64,000 nucleotides of DNA from Streptomyces humidus (GCF_014649655.1 NZ_BMTL01000026.1:90172-154171), one strand, 5' to 3'. Positions 26,973 through 36,041 are shown, numbered from the stretch's first letter. Program-made: numbers and translations. The notes: generated by a model from the sequence alone, not told the origin.

Positions 26973-29282
26973 TCACGGGTGACAGGACCGGCCCTCCGCG
27001 GTGTCGTTCGCGTGCGCTGCCCTGATCGCGGGGACGTCTCCGGCCCGGCCGTGCTTGTGCAGTTCGACGGCCAGCGGTGTGGCGGTGAACATCGAGGAGT
27101 AGGTGCCCACCACGAGGCCGATGAGGAGGGCGAGTGCGAAGTCGGTCAGGGTGTCGCCGCCGAGGACGGCCAGTGCCGTGAGGATGAGGGCGGCGCCCAT
27201 GCCGGTGCTGACGGTGCGGGGCAGGGTCTGCAGCAGTGCCTGGCCGGCGATGCGGGCGAAGGGTTCCTCGCGGTCGCTCCGGCCCAGTTCCCTGATCCGG
27301 TCGAAGAGGACGACGGAGTCGTTGACGGAGTAGCCGATGACGGTCAGCAGCGCGGCCAGGAAGACGCCGTCGACGGGCTTGCCGAGCCAGGCGAAGACGC
27401 CGACGAGGATCACGACGTCATGGGCGAGCGCGACGACCGCGGACGTTCCCAGCAGCCAGCGGAAGCGTGCCGCCAGGTACAGCAGCTGCGCGCCGAGGGC
27501 GACGACCAGGGCGATGAGGGCGCCGCGGCGGAGCTCCTCGCCGAGGCTGGGCCCGATGGCCTCGTCGCGGACCTTGTCGGCATCGCGTGCCAGGTCGGTG
27601 ACGGTGTCGGTGAGCGTCGCCGCCTGGGCTTCGCTGAGGTGGTGGGTGCGGACGGTGAACCCGTTCTCGCCGGAGGTCTGCACGACGGCCCTGGGGAATC
27701 CGGCGTCGGCGAGCGCGGCGCGGGCCCGGTCGGCGTCCACGGGGGCGGCCGTGCTGTATTCGATGAGGCGGCCACCGGTGAATTCGACCCCGAAGTCGAG
27801 GCCTCGCACGGCGATCCCGGCGGCGGCAAGGACGAGGGCGGCGGCGGAGGCTGCCAGCCATCGGCGCGGGTGCCGCAGAAGGTTCGGCCTGCTGCGGCTG
27901 AGGCGGTCGCGGACGGCACCGGTGTGGGCGATGCCGGTGAAGCGGAGGCGGCGACGCAGGAAAGGGCGGGCGACCGCGTAGTCGGTCAGGGCGCGGGTGA
28001 TGACGAGGGCGCTGACCATGGAGGCGAGGACACCGATGGCCAGTGTGACGCCGAACCCGCGCACGGGGCCGGAGGCGAGGAAGAACAGGAGACCGGCGGC
28101 GATGAGGGTGGTGATGTTGGAGTCGGCGATCGCGCTGAAGGCCCTGCGGAATCCGGCGGCCAGGGACGACCGTGGGGTGGCGCGGGGACGGGAGGCGTAC
28201 TCCTCGCGGGCGCGTTCGAAGACCAGCACGTTGGCGTCGACCGCCATTCCGATGGCCAGGACGAAACCGGCGAGGCCGGGCAGCGTGAGGGTGGCGCCGA
28301 GCGCGGCGAGGGCCGCGTAGGAGATGAGGCCGTAGCAGGCCAGGGCGACGGTCGCCAGGACTCCCATGATCCGGTAGACGACGATGATGAACAACGACGT
28401 CGAAGCCGTTCCGATGACGGCGGCCCAGGCGCCGGCCGTGATGGCCTGCGCGCCCAGGGTGGGTCCGACGGTGCGCTGCTCGACGGTCTCGACCGGTACC
28501 GGAAGGGCGCCCCCGTTGATGAGCAGTGCCAGCTCCCTGGCCTCGGCGTCGTCGAAGGCGCCGGTGATCTGGGTGGAACCGCCGCTGATGCCGGACCGGC
28601 AGGCGACGGACGGATCGACCCGCGGCGAAGAGATGATCTTGTCGTCCAGGACGATGGCGACCCGGCGGCCCGGATCTCCTGCCGCACGGCAGGCGGCCTC
28701 GCCGGTCAGGCGGGCCCACCCCTGCTTGCCTGGTCCCTTGAAGTCGACGGTGACGTGCCATCCGGCGCCGGTCTGCTGGTCGAAGCGGGCGCCTGCCTTC
28801 TCGACGTCCTTGCCGGTCAGTGAAGCCGCCTGAAGACGCAGGCGTTGACCGGACTCGTCGGCCAGCACCCGCTCGCCGGACCGTTCGGGCGATGGCCCGG
28901 GCACTTGGTCGGCTTCGGCGGCCGTGCCGAGCACCTGGTGGAAGGTGAGCTGGGCGGTGCGGCCGAGCACGTCGGCCGCCTTGCGGGGATCCTGCAGTCC
29001 GGGCAGTTCGACGACGATCCGGTCCGCGCCGGAGCGGGCGATGGCGGGTTCGGCGACGCCGAGCGCGTCGATGCGGCCGCGCAGCACCTCCACGGTGCGG
29101 TCCGTGGCGTCGCTGTCGGCGTCAGCGGCGCCGGCGGGGCGGGTTTCCAGCGTGATCTGGGTACCGCCTCGCAGGTCCAGTCCGAGGTGGACGGGCACGG
29201 TGAGCGCGACGTACAGGGACAGGGCGACGACGGCGAGGGCGATCAGCCCTCTGATGTGCGGAGATCGGTTCACAGCGGGCAC
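26973..29282 (-). CDS. secDF: Fused protein-export membrane protein SecDF
   Basis: The 769-aa protein joins SecD and SecF, which use the proton gradient to assist Sec-dependent export. The SecD half has VPVHLGLDLRGGTQITLE at about residues 30-47, a large extracytoplasmic region, and LAIGMAVDANVLVFERAREE in the membrane domain. The SecF half contains LDFGVEFTGGRLIEYST near residue 500 and TVIGYSVNDSVVLFDRIRE near residue 660. The GTG at 29282 follows GGAGG. Streptomyces normally also carries separate secD and secF, so this is probably an accessory copy. A small membrane protein and a two-component system lie upstream. Confidence 0.92.
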   Translation of the reverse strand: MPAVNRSPHIRGLIALAVVALSLYVALTVPVHLGLDLRGGTQITLETRPAGAADADSDATDRTVEVLRGRIDALGVAEPAIARSGADRIVVELPGLQDPRKAADVLGRTAQLTFHQVLGTAAEADQVPGPSPERSGERVLADESGQRLRLQAASLTGKDVEKAGARFDQQTGAGWHVTVDFKGPGKQGWARLTGEAACRAAGDPGRRVAIVLDDKIISSPRVDPSVACRSGISGGSTQITGAFDDAEARELALLINGGALPVPVETVEQRTVGPTLGAQAITAGAWAAVIGTASTSLFIIVVYRIMGVLATVALACYGLISYAALAALGATLTLPGLAGFVLAIGMAVDANVLVFERAREEYASRPRATPRSSLAAGFRRAFSAIADSNITTLIAAGLLFFLASGPVRGFGVTLAIGVLASMVSALVITRALTDYAVARPFLRRRLRFTGIAHTGAVRDRLSRSRPNLLRHPRRWLAASAAALVLAAAGIAVRGLDFGVEFTGGRLIEYSTAAPVDADRARAALADAGFPRAVVQTSGENGFTVRTHHLSEAQAATLTDTVTDLARDADKVRDEAIGPSLGEELRRGALIALVVALGAQLLYLAARFRWLLGTSAVVALAHDVVILVGVFAWLGKPVDGVFLAALLTVIGYSVNDSVVLFDRIRELGRSDREEPFARIAGQALLQTLPRTVSTGMGAALILTALAVLGGDTLTDFALALLIGLVVGTYSSMFTATPLAVELHKHGRAGDVPAIRAAHANDTAEGRSCHP

Positions 29283-29353
29283 AGCGGGCCTCCGGCGGGC
29301 ACACCGCGGCCAGGACAGCGACCGCGGTCGGGAAGGGATGAAGAGGTGAGGGT

Positions 29354-29782
29354 TCAGATGCCGGAGGGCGCGGGTGGCGCCCGGACCCCGTGGAGATGTG
29401 CCGGTTGCTCCGATGTGGGGAAGCCTCTCGCCGAGGGCGGGAACAGCGCGAGCCGCAGGGTGGTGGCTGCCGGCGCGAGTGACGCGCCCGGGGCGGAACC
29501 CGGCGGAGCATGACGCTCGCCGGCGCCGGCCCGATGGCCTCGGACGGAAACGGTGGAGACCGCAGGGTCCGCCCTGTCCGCGTACGACGCGCTGTGCGAC
29601 GACGCTGCCTCGGCGGCGGCCACCGCGGCCCTCGCTGCACGGGAGTGCTCACCGCCCGAGGCGGACGAGCCGGGCAGAAGAGCGAGCACGCCGAGTACGG
29701 CGAGCACGGCGAGCAACACGGGCCACACCGTTGCCGAGCCGCAGCCCCGCGTGCGCGGAGCAGTGGGCGCGAAGCAGGCCAT
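29354..29782 (-). CDS. Small single-span membrane protein of unknown function
   Basis: A probable 142-aa protein starts at ATG 29782, preceded by GGAAGGAAGAG. One hydrophobic segment (VWPVLLAVLAVLGVLALLPG) covers about residues 22-41. An alanine-rich stretch and a proline-rich C-terminus follow. No family is recognisable. It sits between the response regulator and secDF on the same strand, so it may share their transcript. The composition gives only moderate support for coding. Confidence 0.5.
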   Translation of the reverse strand: MACFAPTAPRTRGCGSATVWPVLLAVLAVLGVLALLPGSSASGGEHSRAARAAVAAAEAASSHSASYADRADPAVSTVSVRGHRAGAGERHAPPGSAPGASLAPAATTLRLALFPPSARGFPTSEQPAHLHGVRAPPAPSGI

Positions 29783-29885
29783 CCCCGCTCTTCCTTCCCG
29801 GTCGGCGGCGGTCCGCCGGCAGGGGCGGGAGCATCGAGGCCCCGGCCGGGGAGTGGGCGGCCGGATCCCCGAGGAGTCAGCGGGC

Positions 29886-30551
29886 TCAGGCTTCGATGAG
29901 TCCGGCGCGGATCGCGTAACGGGTGAGTTCCAGCCGGTCACGCAGGCCGAGCTTGTGCAGCAGGTTCTCCCGATGCCGCTGGACGGTCTTGATGCTGATG
30001 AAGAGGATCTCGGCGATCTCCTTGGAGGAGTGGCCCTCGGCCACGAGCTTGAGAACCTCCTCCTCGCGCGCGGTCAGCACCTGCTCGGGCGGCTCCTCGC
30101 CGTGACGGACCCGGTCGAGGTAGTTGCGGATGAGCGCGGTCACCGCCCCCGGGTACAGGAACGGCTCGTCCCGCATGGCGGCCCTGCACGCGGCCACCAG
30201 GTCGCGGTCGGCCACCGACTTCAGCACGTATCCGCCGGCCCCGGCCTTCAGCGCCTGGAAGAAGTACTGCTCGTTGTCGTGCATCGTCAGCATCAGAACC
30301 CGCACCCCGGGCTTCAGCGCGAGGAGCTCCCGGGTGGCCTGCAGGCCGGTCATCCGGGGCATGGCGATGTCCATCACCGCCAGGTCGACCTCATGGGTGC
30401 GGGCCAGCTCGACGGCCTCGGCGCCGTCCCCGGCCTCGGCGACGACCTCGAGGTACGGCTCCCGTTCCAGGATGAGCCGCACACCGCGACGGACCAGCGC
30501 GTGATCGTCGGCGAGAAGGATGCGGATCACGGATGTGTGAGGCGTGGTCAT
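29886..30551 (-). CDS. NarL/FixJ-family response regulator
   Basis: The 221-aa protein has a receiver domain with acidic residues in LLADDHALVRRG, the phosphorylated Asp in AVMDIAMPRMTG and the conserved Lys in GYVLKSV. The LuxR-type HTH near residues 155-215 includes LTAREEEVLKLVAEGHSSKEIAE split over two helices. Its start overlaps the stop of the upstream kinase gene by 4 bp. Neighbouring secDF, the small membrane protein and the DksA-like genes are possible targets, but nothing in the sequence shows this. Confidence 0.95.
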   Translation of the reverse strand: MTTPHTSVIRILLADDHALVRRGVRLILEREPYLEVVAEAGDGAEAVELARTHEVDLAVMDIAMPRMTGLQATRELLALKPGVRVLMLTMHDNEQYFFQALKAGAGGYVLKSVADRDLVAACRAAMRDEPFLYPGAVTALIRNYLDRVRHGEEPPEQVLTAREEEVLKLVAEGHSSKEIAEILFISIKTVQRHRENLLHKLGLRDRLELTRYAIRAGLIEA

Positions 30552-31501
30552 GGCTGCTTCCTGAGGAGAGGCACGGTCAGCCGGACCGTCGTACCGGCCT
30601 TCGGCTGGGAGATGACGTCCAGGGTGGCCCCGATCAGCAGGGCCCGCTCACGCATGCCGCGCATTCCCGCACCTTCGCGGGCGGCTCCGGTGCCGCGGCC
30701 GTCGTCGGCCACCGCCAGCACCACCGCCTCGCCGGTGTGACGCAGGCTCACCTCGACCTGGCCGGCCTCGGCATGACGAGCCGCGTTGGTCAGGGCTTCC
30801 TGGGCGACGCGATAGAGCACCAGCTCCGTCTGCTGGTCCAGCACCGGCAGGCCGGCCTCGAAGCCGCGCACCACCCGCAGCCCGACGTGGGTCGCGAACT
30901 CACCCGTCAGCGAGGTCAGCGCGCTGACCAGACCGAGGTCCTCCAGCACACCCGGCCGCAGCCGGCGCGCGAGACGCCTCACCTCGTCCAGGCTCCCCCG
31001 GGTGATCTCCTGCACCTGCCGCAACTCACCGCGCAGGGGCTCGTCCGCCTCGTCAGCGGCCCGCTCCAGCGACAACAGGACCGCCGTCATGCTCTGACCC
31101 ACCTCATCGTGGAGTTCCTGTGCGATACGGCGCCGCTCGGCCTCCTGCGCGAACAGGGCGCGGGCACTGCTGGACGCCCGCTCGTGCTCAAGACGCTCCA
31201 GCATGGCGTTGAAGGTGCGGATCAGTTCAGCGGTCTCACCACGGCCCCCTTCCGGCAGCCGCTGCCCGGGCCGCAGCAGATCGACGGTGGTCATCAGCCG
31301 TGTGAGACGGTCTAGCGGGGCCAGACCGATCCGCAGCAGAGCGGCGTTGGCGACCAGCATGACCACCAGGCCGCCCACAAGGATGCCCGCCTCGGTCAGC
31401 ACCACCGGCACCGAGACGGTCACCGGGGCCCACAGCAGCAGCGCGGTGGCGCTGCCCAGCACGACCGCGTTCAGCGCGAAGATCCGCCAGAACAGGGACA
31501 C
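30548..31501 (-). CDS. NarL-type sensor histidine kinase with HAMP domain
   Basis: The 317-aa kinase has two closely spaced membrane helices within residues 5-52 and a HAMP linker. The HisKA_3 phosphoacceptor motif is RRIAQELHDEVGQSM (His about residue 131), and the HATPase has DDGRGTG and GMRGMRERA. There is almost no extracytoplasmic loop, so it probably senses a membrane or internal cue. The GTG start at 31501 lacks a strong RBS. It pairs with the response regulator through a 4-bp overlap. Confidence 0.94.
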   Translation of the reverse strand: MSLFWRIFALNAVVLGSATALLLWAPVTVSVPVVLTEAGILVGGLVVMLVANAALLRIGLAPLDRLTRLMTTVDLLRPGQRLPEGGRGETAELIRTFNAMLERLEHERASSSARALFAQEAERRRIAQELHDEVGQSMTAVLLSLERAADEADEPLRGELRQVQEITRGSLDEVRRLARRLRPGVLEDLGLVSALTSLTGEFATHVGLRVVRGFEAGLPVLDQQTELVLYRVAQEALTNAARHAEAGQVEVSLRHTGEAVVLAVADDGRGTGAAREGAGMRGMRERALLIGATLDVISQPKAGTTVRLTVPLLRKQP

Positions 31502-31855
31502 CGCAACAACGCCTCTCCATGTGACACGACTCTGTCTTCACCGTCGGTCACCAAGCATCTCGAACCTCAGCTGCGTCCAGTGGTCCTGACCGGCCTGTCC
31601 TCCAGGCTGCCCGCTGCCGGCTCCGCCGTCGATGGGCTCCGATGCCCATTTCCCGCTCCCGGCCCTCCCACCTCTCGATGGGCCCCGCACCCTGCCACAG
31701 ATGGGTATCACGCCCGATGGGCTTCGTGCGGCACAGCGGCCACGGTAGGGGCATGGACCAGCCCGTGAACCAGCCGCCGTGACCCTCCCCCGGCCTTCGC
31801 CCCCACGGCTGCCCCGCCCGACGCACCCCACCTCACGTGGAATGAAGGAATCGCC
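31502..31855. other. 354-bp divergent region between the kinase and dksA-like genes
   Basis: No gene is visible. GATGGGC-type stretches recur (GATGGGCTCCGATGCCC, GATGGGCCCC, GATGGGTATCAC, GATGGGCTTCG between about 31630 and 31730). They may mark promoter or operator sequence for the divergent genes, but I cannot define a consensus. Confidence 0.4.
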
Positions 31856-32182
31856 ATGTCACTCGATACGCCCCGGTCCGGAACCCGCCCTGAAGGGCTG
31901 ACGGCACGCGAGGCCCTCCAGCGGCTCGAACACGAACGTGCCTCCCGCCTCACCCAGCTGCGGGCCCTCGGCGAGACCGGGCCCGGCGCGGAGGGACAGG
32001 TGATGTCCCTGCACAAGGACACCGTCCGGCGAGTCCTCGCCGAGGTCGAGGCAGCCTTCGCCCGCGTCCGGGACGGCAGCTACGGCATCTGCCGCACCTG
32101 CTCCAGGCCGATCCCGGTCGAACGCCTGGAGATCCTTCCCTACACACCGTTCTGCGTCGCCTGCCAGCGCCACGCCACCTGA
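31856..32182 (+). CDS. TraR/DksA-family C4 zinc-finger protein
   Basis: The 108-aa protein has a helical N-terminal half and a C4 zinc finger at the C-terminus (CRTC at about residue 79, CVAC at about residue 100). This matches the DksA/TraR fold, whose members bind the RNA polymerase secondary channel. It is shorter than E. coli DksA, and the coiled-coil tip residues cannot be confirmed by eye. GAAGGA precedes the ATG. A second DksA-like gene follows within 50 bp. Confidence 0.88.
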   Translation: MSLDTPRSGTRPEGLTAREALQRLEHERASRLTQLRALGETGPGAEGQVMSLHKDTVRRVLAEVEAAFARVRDGSYGICRTCSRPIPVERLEILPYTPFCVACQRHAT

Positions 32183-32231
32183 CGACCACCCGTACGACGT
32201 CCCTCTCCCGCCTCGCCCAGGGGGTGCCTTG

Positions 32232-32603
32232 GTGAACCACCGGATCATCGACGACCTCGACGCCGACCTGTCGATCGACGACGTCGCCGCACTGCGCGAG
32301 AACCTGAACGAACAGCGTCTGTTCCGCCAGGAGCAGTTGCACCAGCTCTCCGCCGCCGCCACGGCCCGCGCCGACGCGTTCCTCGACCGGCAGGCCGCCT
32401 CCCAGATCGAGGTCCGCGTCAAACTCGCCGCCTCCGCCCGCATGGTTCTGGACGACGTCGAAGCGGCCCTCGAGCGGATGGACCAGGGCCGCTACGGCGC
32501 CTGCCACCTGTGCCGCGGCACCATCGCCCGCGAGCGGCTGATGATCGTGCCACAGGCCCGCTACTGCGCCCGCTGCCAGCAGGTCAAGGAAGCCGCCCGA
32601 TGA
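32232..32603 (+). CDS. Second TraR/DksA-family C4 zinc-finger protein
   Basis: This 123-aa protein has a long charged helical region (LRENLNEQRLFRQEQLHQL) and a C-terminal C4 finger, CHLC and CARC at about residues 93 and 114. I prefer the GTG at 32232, about 7 nt after AGGGGG; a TTG at 32229 is possible. It is arranged in tandem with the previous gene and differs in sequence, so the two are probably not a recent duplication. Confidence 0.88.
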   Translation: MNHRIIDDLDADLSIDDVAALRENLNEQRLFRQEQLHQLSAAATARADAFLDRQAASQIEVRVKLAASARMVLDDVEAALERMDQGRYGACHLCRGTIARERLMIVPQARYCARCQQVKEAAR

Positions 32604-32818
32604 CCGGCGGCCCCGGCGCCGTCCCTCACCCTGTGGAACCAGTTCCTCAACTGCGCGATCATCATCGTCGCCCTGGTCACTCCCGCTTCGCCTCCGGCGA
32701 GAAGCAGGAACGACCACGTGCCGTCGGCGGCTTCGACCGACCCCCGGCCGGGTCGGTCGAAGCCGCCCGGCGCTGGACTCCACCGTGCTGGACGACGCGG
32801 TCGCCGCCCAGGGCGCCG

Positions 32819-33565
32819 TCACCCGGAGCGGGCGGGGCGGGACTGTCGGACGTGCTGGGCAAGGCCGAACAGAGCGCCGGTGGGATCGCGCATGACGAGG
32901 TCTCCGTCGGAGTTCCGGCGCACTTCGGTCGCACCGAGCTGTCGGGCCCGCTCGGCGTCGGCGGCGGGTCTGTCGCTGGCGAAACCGACCAGCCAGAGTG
33001 ATCGCTGCGCCGTCGGTTTCCCTGGCGGCTTGCCGGTGGGGGCGGCGGAGTTGTCCGGCAACAGGAACTCGGTGTGCTGGGGGTCGGAGTTCCAGCGCAG
33101 TGCTGGTCGGTAGAAAGCGGCGGCCTCCGCGCAGTGGTCGGTGAGAAGGCTGATGCGGCCGAAGGTCCCCGGTTCGCGGTTCAGCTGCATGCCGTCATGT
33201 GTTCCGGGCTGCCAGAGTGACAGTGGTGCGCCGACGGGATCGATCACGACGGCAGCGTGGCCGAGCGTCCCGACCTGGGTCGGTGCCACGATGATCCGGG
33301 CGCCCAGGTTCGTGAAGCGGGTGGCGGTGGCTCGGACGTCCGACACGGTGACGTTGGTCGTCCAGTAGGGTGCGCCTGCGTCCTCGGCCGGCCCCAGGGC
33401 CGCGACGAGATGTCCGCGCAGCGTGCAGAGCCGGTAGCCGTGGGAGTCCGGCCGGGCGACGGTCCAGCCGAACAGCGCGGTGTAGAACGCCGTCGTCGTC
33501 CCCATGTCGGGGGTGCCGAGGTCGATCCAGCTCACGGTGTTCTCGGGGTGACGCGTGATGTTCAT
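32819..33565 (-). CDS. VOC-superfamily (glyoxalase/bleomycin-resistance fold) protein
   Basis: The 248-aa protein contains two VOC half-modules. The first begins NTVSWIDLGTPDMGTTTAFY, and the second begins near GRISLLTDHCAEAAAFYRPA and ends MRDPTGALFGLAQH. Proteins of this shape are common in Streptomyces, often called glyoxalase-like or 27-kDa antigen Cfp30B-like. The substrate is unknown. It ends 215 bp from the second DksA-like gene, which converges on it. Confidence 0.9.
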   Translation of the reverse strand: MNITRHPENTVSWIDLGTPDMGTTTAFYTALFGWTVARPDSHGYRLCTLRGHLVAALGPAEDAGAPYWTTNVTVSDVRATATRFTNLGARIIVAPTQVGTLGHAAVVIDPVGAPLSLWQPGTHDGMQLNREPGTFGRISLLTDHCAEAAAFYRPALRWNSDPQHTEFLLPDNSAAPTGKPPGKPTAQRSLWLVGFASDRPAADAERARQLGATEVRRNSDGDLVMRDPTGALFGLAQHVRQSRPARSG

Positions 33566-33649
33566 CGAGATGACTTTCCGCTTGAGGCCGCCCCGCCCCG
33601 GCGGCGGAGCGAGGCGTGTTCAGAGCCGGCTCGGCGGCAATCCGCGGTG

Positions 33650-33958
33650 TCAGTCGTAGTAGGGCGAGTTCAGGTCGATACTCGCGTCCTTGACGATGTC
33701 GCCGTCGAACAGGCGTGTCGTTGCCGGGGCTCCGGTCCGGCGAGCCTCTTCGGCGAAGGGGCCCTGAGCGAAGGCCAGGGCGTTCTGGGCGCTGTCGAAC
33801 TCGTAGAAGCCACCGACGGTGTGAGTTCCGATACCGGACAGCCACGTCTTGCGGATCAGGCCGGGTGCGGTCTTCAGCGCCGCGTTGATCTGGTGCCAGT
33901 CGAACTGATCGAACGGCACTGCGGCCTGGATCTCTGTGTAGAGAAACGTCTTGCCCAT
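33650..33958 (-). CDS. YdhR-family putative monooxygenase
   Basis: This 102-aa protein resembles the YdhR family of ferredoxin-like-fold putative monooxygenases (KTAPGLIRKTWLSGIGTHTV and GGFYEFDSAQNALAF). It is divergent from a TetR-family regulator across a region with two matching operators, so it is probably the regulated gene. The reaction is unknown. Confidence 0.86.
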   Translation of the reverse strand: MGKTFLYTEIQAAVPFDQFDWHQINAALKTAPGLIRKTWLSGIGTHTVGGFYEFDSAQNALAFAQGPFAEEARRTGAPATTRLFDGDIVKDASIDLNSPYYD

Positions 33959-33996
33959 CTCGAACCTCCGGTTCAGGGGTTGTCCAGCCCCACGCC

Positions 33997-34016
33997 ACTA
34001 GTACGTGCGTACTAGT
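33997..34016. promoter_or_regulatory. TetR operator, perfect 20-bp palindrome
   Basis: ACTAGTACGTGCGTACTAGT is a perfect inverted repeat of 9-bp arms around TG, midway between the divergent ydhR-like and tetR genes. A second, half-degenerate copy follows at 34036-34055. Confidence 0.75.
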
Positions 34017-34035
34017 GATAACGGGGTGAGCATGC

Positions 34036-34055
34036 ACTAGGATGGCCGTACTAGT
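34036..34055. promoter_or_regulatory. Second TetR operator, left arm degenerate
   Basis: ACTAG at 34036-34040 and CGTACTAGT at 34047-34055 reproduce the spacing of the perfect 20-bp operator at 33997. It lies just before the regulator's RBS, which suits autoregulation. Confidence 0.6.
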
Positions 34056-34068
34056 CAAGGAGGTGGCG

Positions 34069-34641
34069 GTGGCCGCGGACACGAAGTCCCGCATGATCAG
34101 CGCAGCGATCGGACTGCTTCAGCGCCACGGCCTGGCCGCGATGTCCTTCACCGACGTGCTGGCCGAGAGCGGTGCCGCACGCGGAGCGATCTATCACCAT
34201 TTCCCGGGTGGCAAACAGCAACTCGCGCTCGAAGCAGCCCGCCGCAACGCAGAAGACGTCCGCGGCCACCTGCGCGAACTGCCGGGCCGCACGTCACGCG
34301 ACGTCGTGGACGCGTTCCTTGACAGCGTCCGTCCCGTGGTACAGGCGTCCGCGGGGGGCGGCGGCTGTGCAATCGCGGCGGTCACCGTCGACGGCGGTGC
34401 GGCCATCGCCGACCAGAGCAGCCTGCTCACTGTCGCGGCCGAAGCGTTCACCGGCTGGGGCGGCGAGCTCGCCGCAAAACTCACCGACACCGGAATGAGC
34501 ACGTCCCAGGCCGCTGATCTGGCCACCCTCATGATCGTCACACTCGAAGGCGCCCACATCCTGTGTCGCGCCGAGGGCAGCATCGCCCCCTTCGACAGAG
34601 CTGCCGCGGCTCTGCTCTCCGGCCTCCCCGGCCCGGGTTGA
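34069..34641 (+). CDS. TetR-family transcriptional regulator
   Basis: The 190-aa protein has an N-terminal HTH (SFTDVLAESGAARGAIYHHF) and a C-terminal domain of the TetR_C_11/LmrA-YxaF type (GCAIAAVTVDGG). I chose the GTG at 34069 because AAGGAGG lies 5 nt upstream. An in-frame ATG at 34042 falls inside the second operator and has no RBS. It probably represses itself and the divergent ydhR-like gene. Confidence 0.93.
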   Translation: MAADTKSRMISAAIGLLQRHGLAAMSFTDVLAESGAARGAIYHHFPGGKQQLALEAARRNAEDVRGHLRELPGRTSRDVVDAFLDSVRPVVQASAGGGGCAIAAVTVDGGAAIADQSSLLTVAAEAFTGWGGELAAKLTDTGMSTSQAADLATLMIVTLEGAHILCRAEGSIAPFDRAAAALLSGLPGPG

Positions 34642-34652
34642 ACCGGGGCCGG
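34628..34652 (+). terminator. Stem-loop at the end of tetR
   Basis: CCGGCCC (34628) pairs with GGGCCGG ending at 34652 around a partly paired loop. It straddles the tetR stop codon and is a plausible terminator. Confidence 0.5.
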
Positions 34653-34870
34653 AACACGACGGAGCGGCGTGCTGACACGATCAGGCTTCTGCCGTGGCAT
34701 GCACAGGGCGGCACCGGTCGGGTGTTGCTGTCACGCAACACCGTGGCCTCCTGCGATTCCGGCTCCCGCACGCGGCTCCGGCCCTGCTCTACGGGGTGGA
34801 CCGCTCCACCATCACCCGGACTGTCCACGAGTCCGCCCCGGCGGTCCCCGGGCGTGCGGGCGCGACGGCG

Positions 34871-35668
34871 CTACCCGAACAGGCGGCGCTGGATCTCGCG
34901 CCGGTAGTCCTCCAGGGTTCTGTCGAGGTGTGCCGCGGTGGCCTTCGCGGCCTCCTCAGGGCGGCCGTCACGGATGGCGCGAAAGATCGCCTCGTGTTCC
35001 TCGACGGCTGCCCCGGTGTTCTCACCGAGCCTGTCATGGATACCGATGGCGCTGCACTGGCGCTGGAGACGGCGTGCGTCCCGCACGGCGCTGACGAGGA
35101 AGGTGTTGTGCGAGGCCGCGGACACGGCCGCGTGGAAGTCCTCGTCCGCCTGGTTGAACACCTCGACCAGGCCGTGGACGAAGCCGTGCCGGCACTGCTC
35201 CGTGGCCACCTCGATGGTGCGCAGTTCCGAAGGTGTGGCGCGGGTGGCCGCGAGACTGCTGGCGGACATCTCCTGGACACGGCGGAACTCGAACAGCATC
35301 AGCACGTGGTCGATGTCGACGGGACGGAAGAACCCTCCCCAACGGCTGGTGACGAGCATGCCTTCGTCGTCCGCGACGAACAGGCCCCTGCCCTTGTGGG
35401 CCCGCACGCGGCCCAGCGCCGAAAGGATCTTCACGGCCTCCCGCACCACAGCTCTGCTGGTGTCCAGCCTCTGAGCCAGGTCGATCTCCGTGGGCAGCCG
35501 GTCACCCACCGCCAACTGCTCCTCGGCGATGTACTCGAGGATCCGCTCAGCCACGATCTCGTACCCCGGACGGTAGCCGCGGCTCTCCTCCGAGCCGTTC
35601 GCCGCCGCGGACGCAGCGGAAGGGCCCTGAGCCGGCAAGGCCACTTCGATCGCTGACGTGTCGTCCAT
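34871..35668 (-). CDS. GntR/FadR-family regulator (FCD domain)
   Basis: The 265-aa protein has a winged HTH at about residues 35-95 (LPTEIDLAQRLDTSRAVVRE). A C-terminal all-helical FCD domain follows, whose metal-ligand residues appear in NQADEDFHAAVSAASHN and EHEAIFRAI. I chose the ATG at 35668 because GGGAGG lies 8 nt upstream; ATGs at 35728 and 35758 are in frame. It is divergent from the sugar-type ABC importer and probably represses it, with a metabolite of the imported substrate as effector. Confidence 0.9.
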   Translation of the reverse strand: MDDTSAIEVALPAQGPSAASAAANGSEESRGYRPGYEIVAERILEYIAEEQLAVGDRLPTEIDLAQRLDTSRAVVREAVKILSALGRVRAHKGRGLFVADDEGMLVTSRWGGFFRPVDIDHVLMLFEFRRVQEMSASSLAATRATPSELRTIEVATEQCRHGFVHGLVEVFNQADEDFHAAVSAASHNTFLVSAVRDARRLQRQCSAIGIHDRLGENTGAAVEEHEAIFRAIRDGRPEEAAKATAAHLDRTLEDYRREIQRRLFG

Positions 35669-35880
35669 CTGTGTTGCCTCCCGGGTGGCCGCGGCCGACG
35701 CGACTGATCGCTGTGGAGCCGAGAGCATCGTAACGCCCCCCTGATAAGTCCTACTCATTTCAGTCGCTCCTCGCGGGGAAAAACTCAGAATCCCGGATAC
35801 ACAAAGGGATCTTTCTCTTGATACCGACCGAAAACTCTTCGTGCTGCTACGGACCTGCCCAAGGAACGTCGCACACACTC

Positions 35881-35911
35881 TTGACGCACCCCTTGATAAG
35901 GCGGCTAATTT
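35881..35911 (+). promoter_or_regulatory. Candidate promoter and operator of the ABC import operon
   Basis: TTGACG at 35881 and TAATTT at 35906 resemble -35 and -10 boxes with a 19-bp spacer. The spacer contains the palindrome CCTTGATAAGG (35891-35901). Related TGATA elements occur near 35741 and 35818. This would leave a leader of about 125 nt before the binding-protein gene. Confidence 0.4.
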
Positions 35912-36041
35912 CTTCCGAGTCCGCAGCACATCAGCCGCCTTCCAAGCGTCCGACGCCCGCCCGGGACGGCCCCGGCGTCGCCCCATCCGTGCGCCGCCTG
36001 CCCATCTGCTCGGGGCACCCGCAAACCCAGTGGAGTCACTC

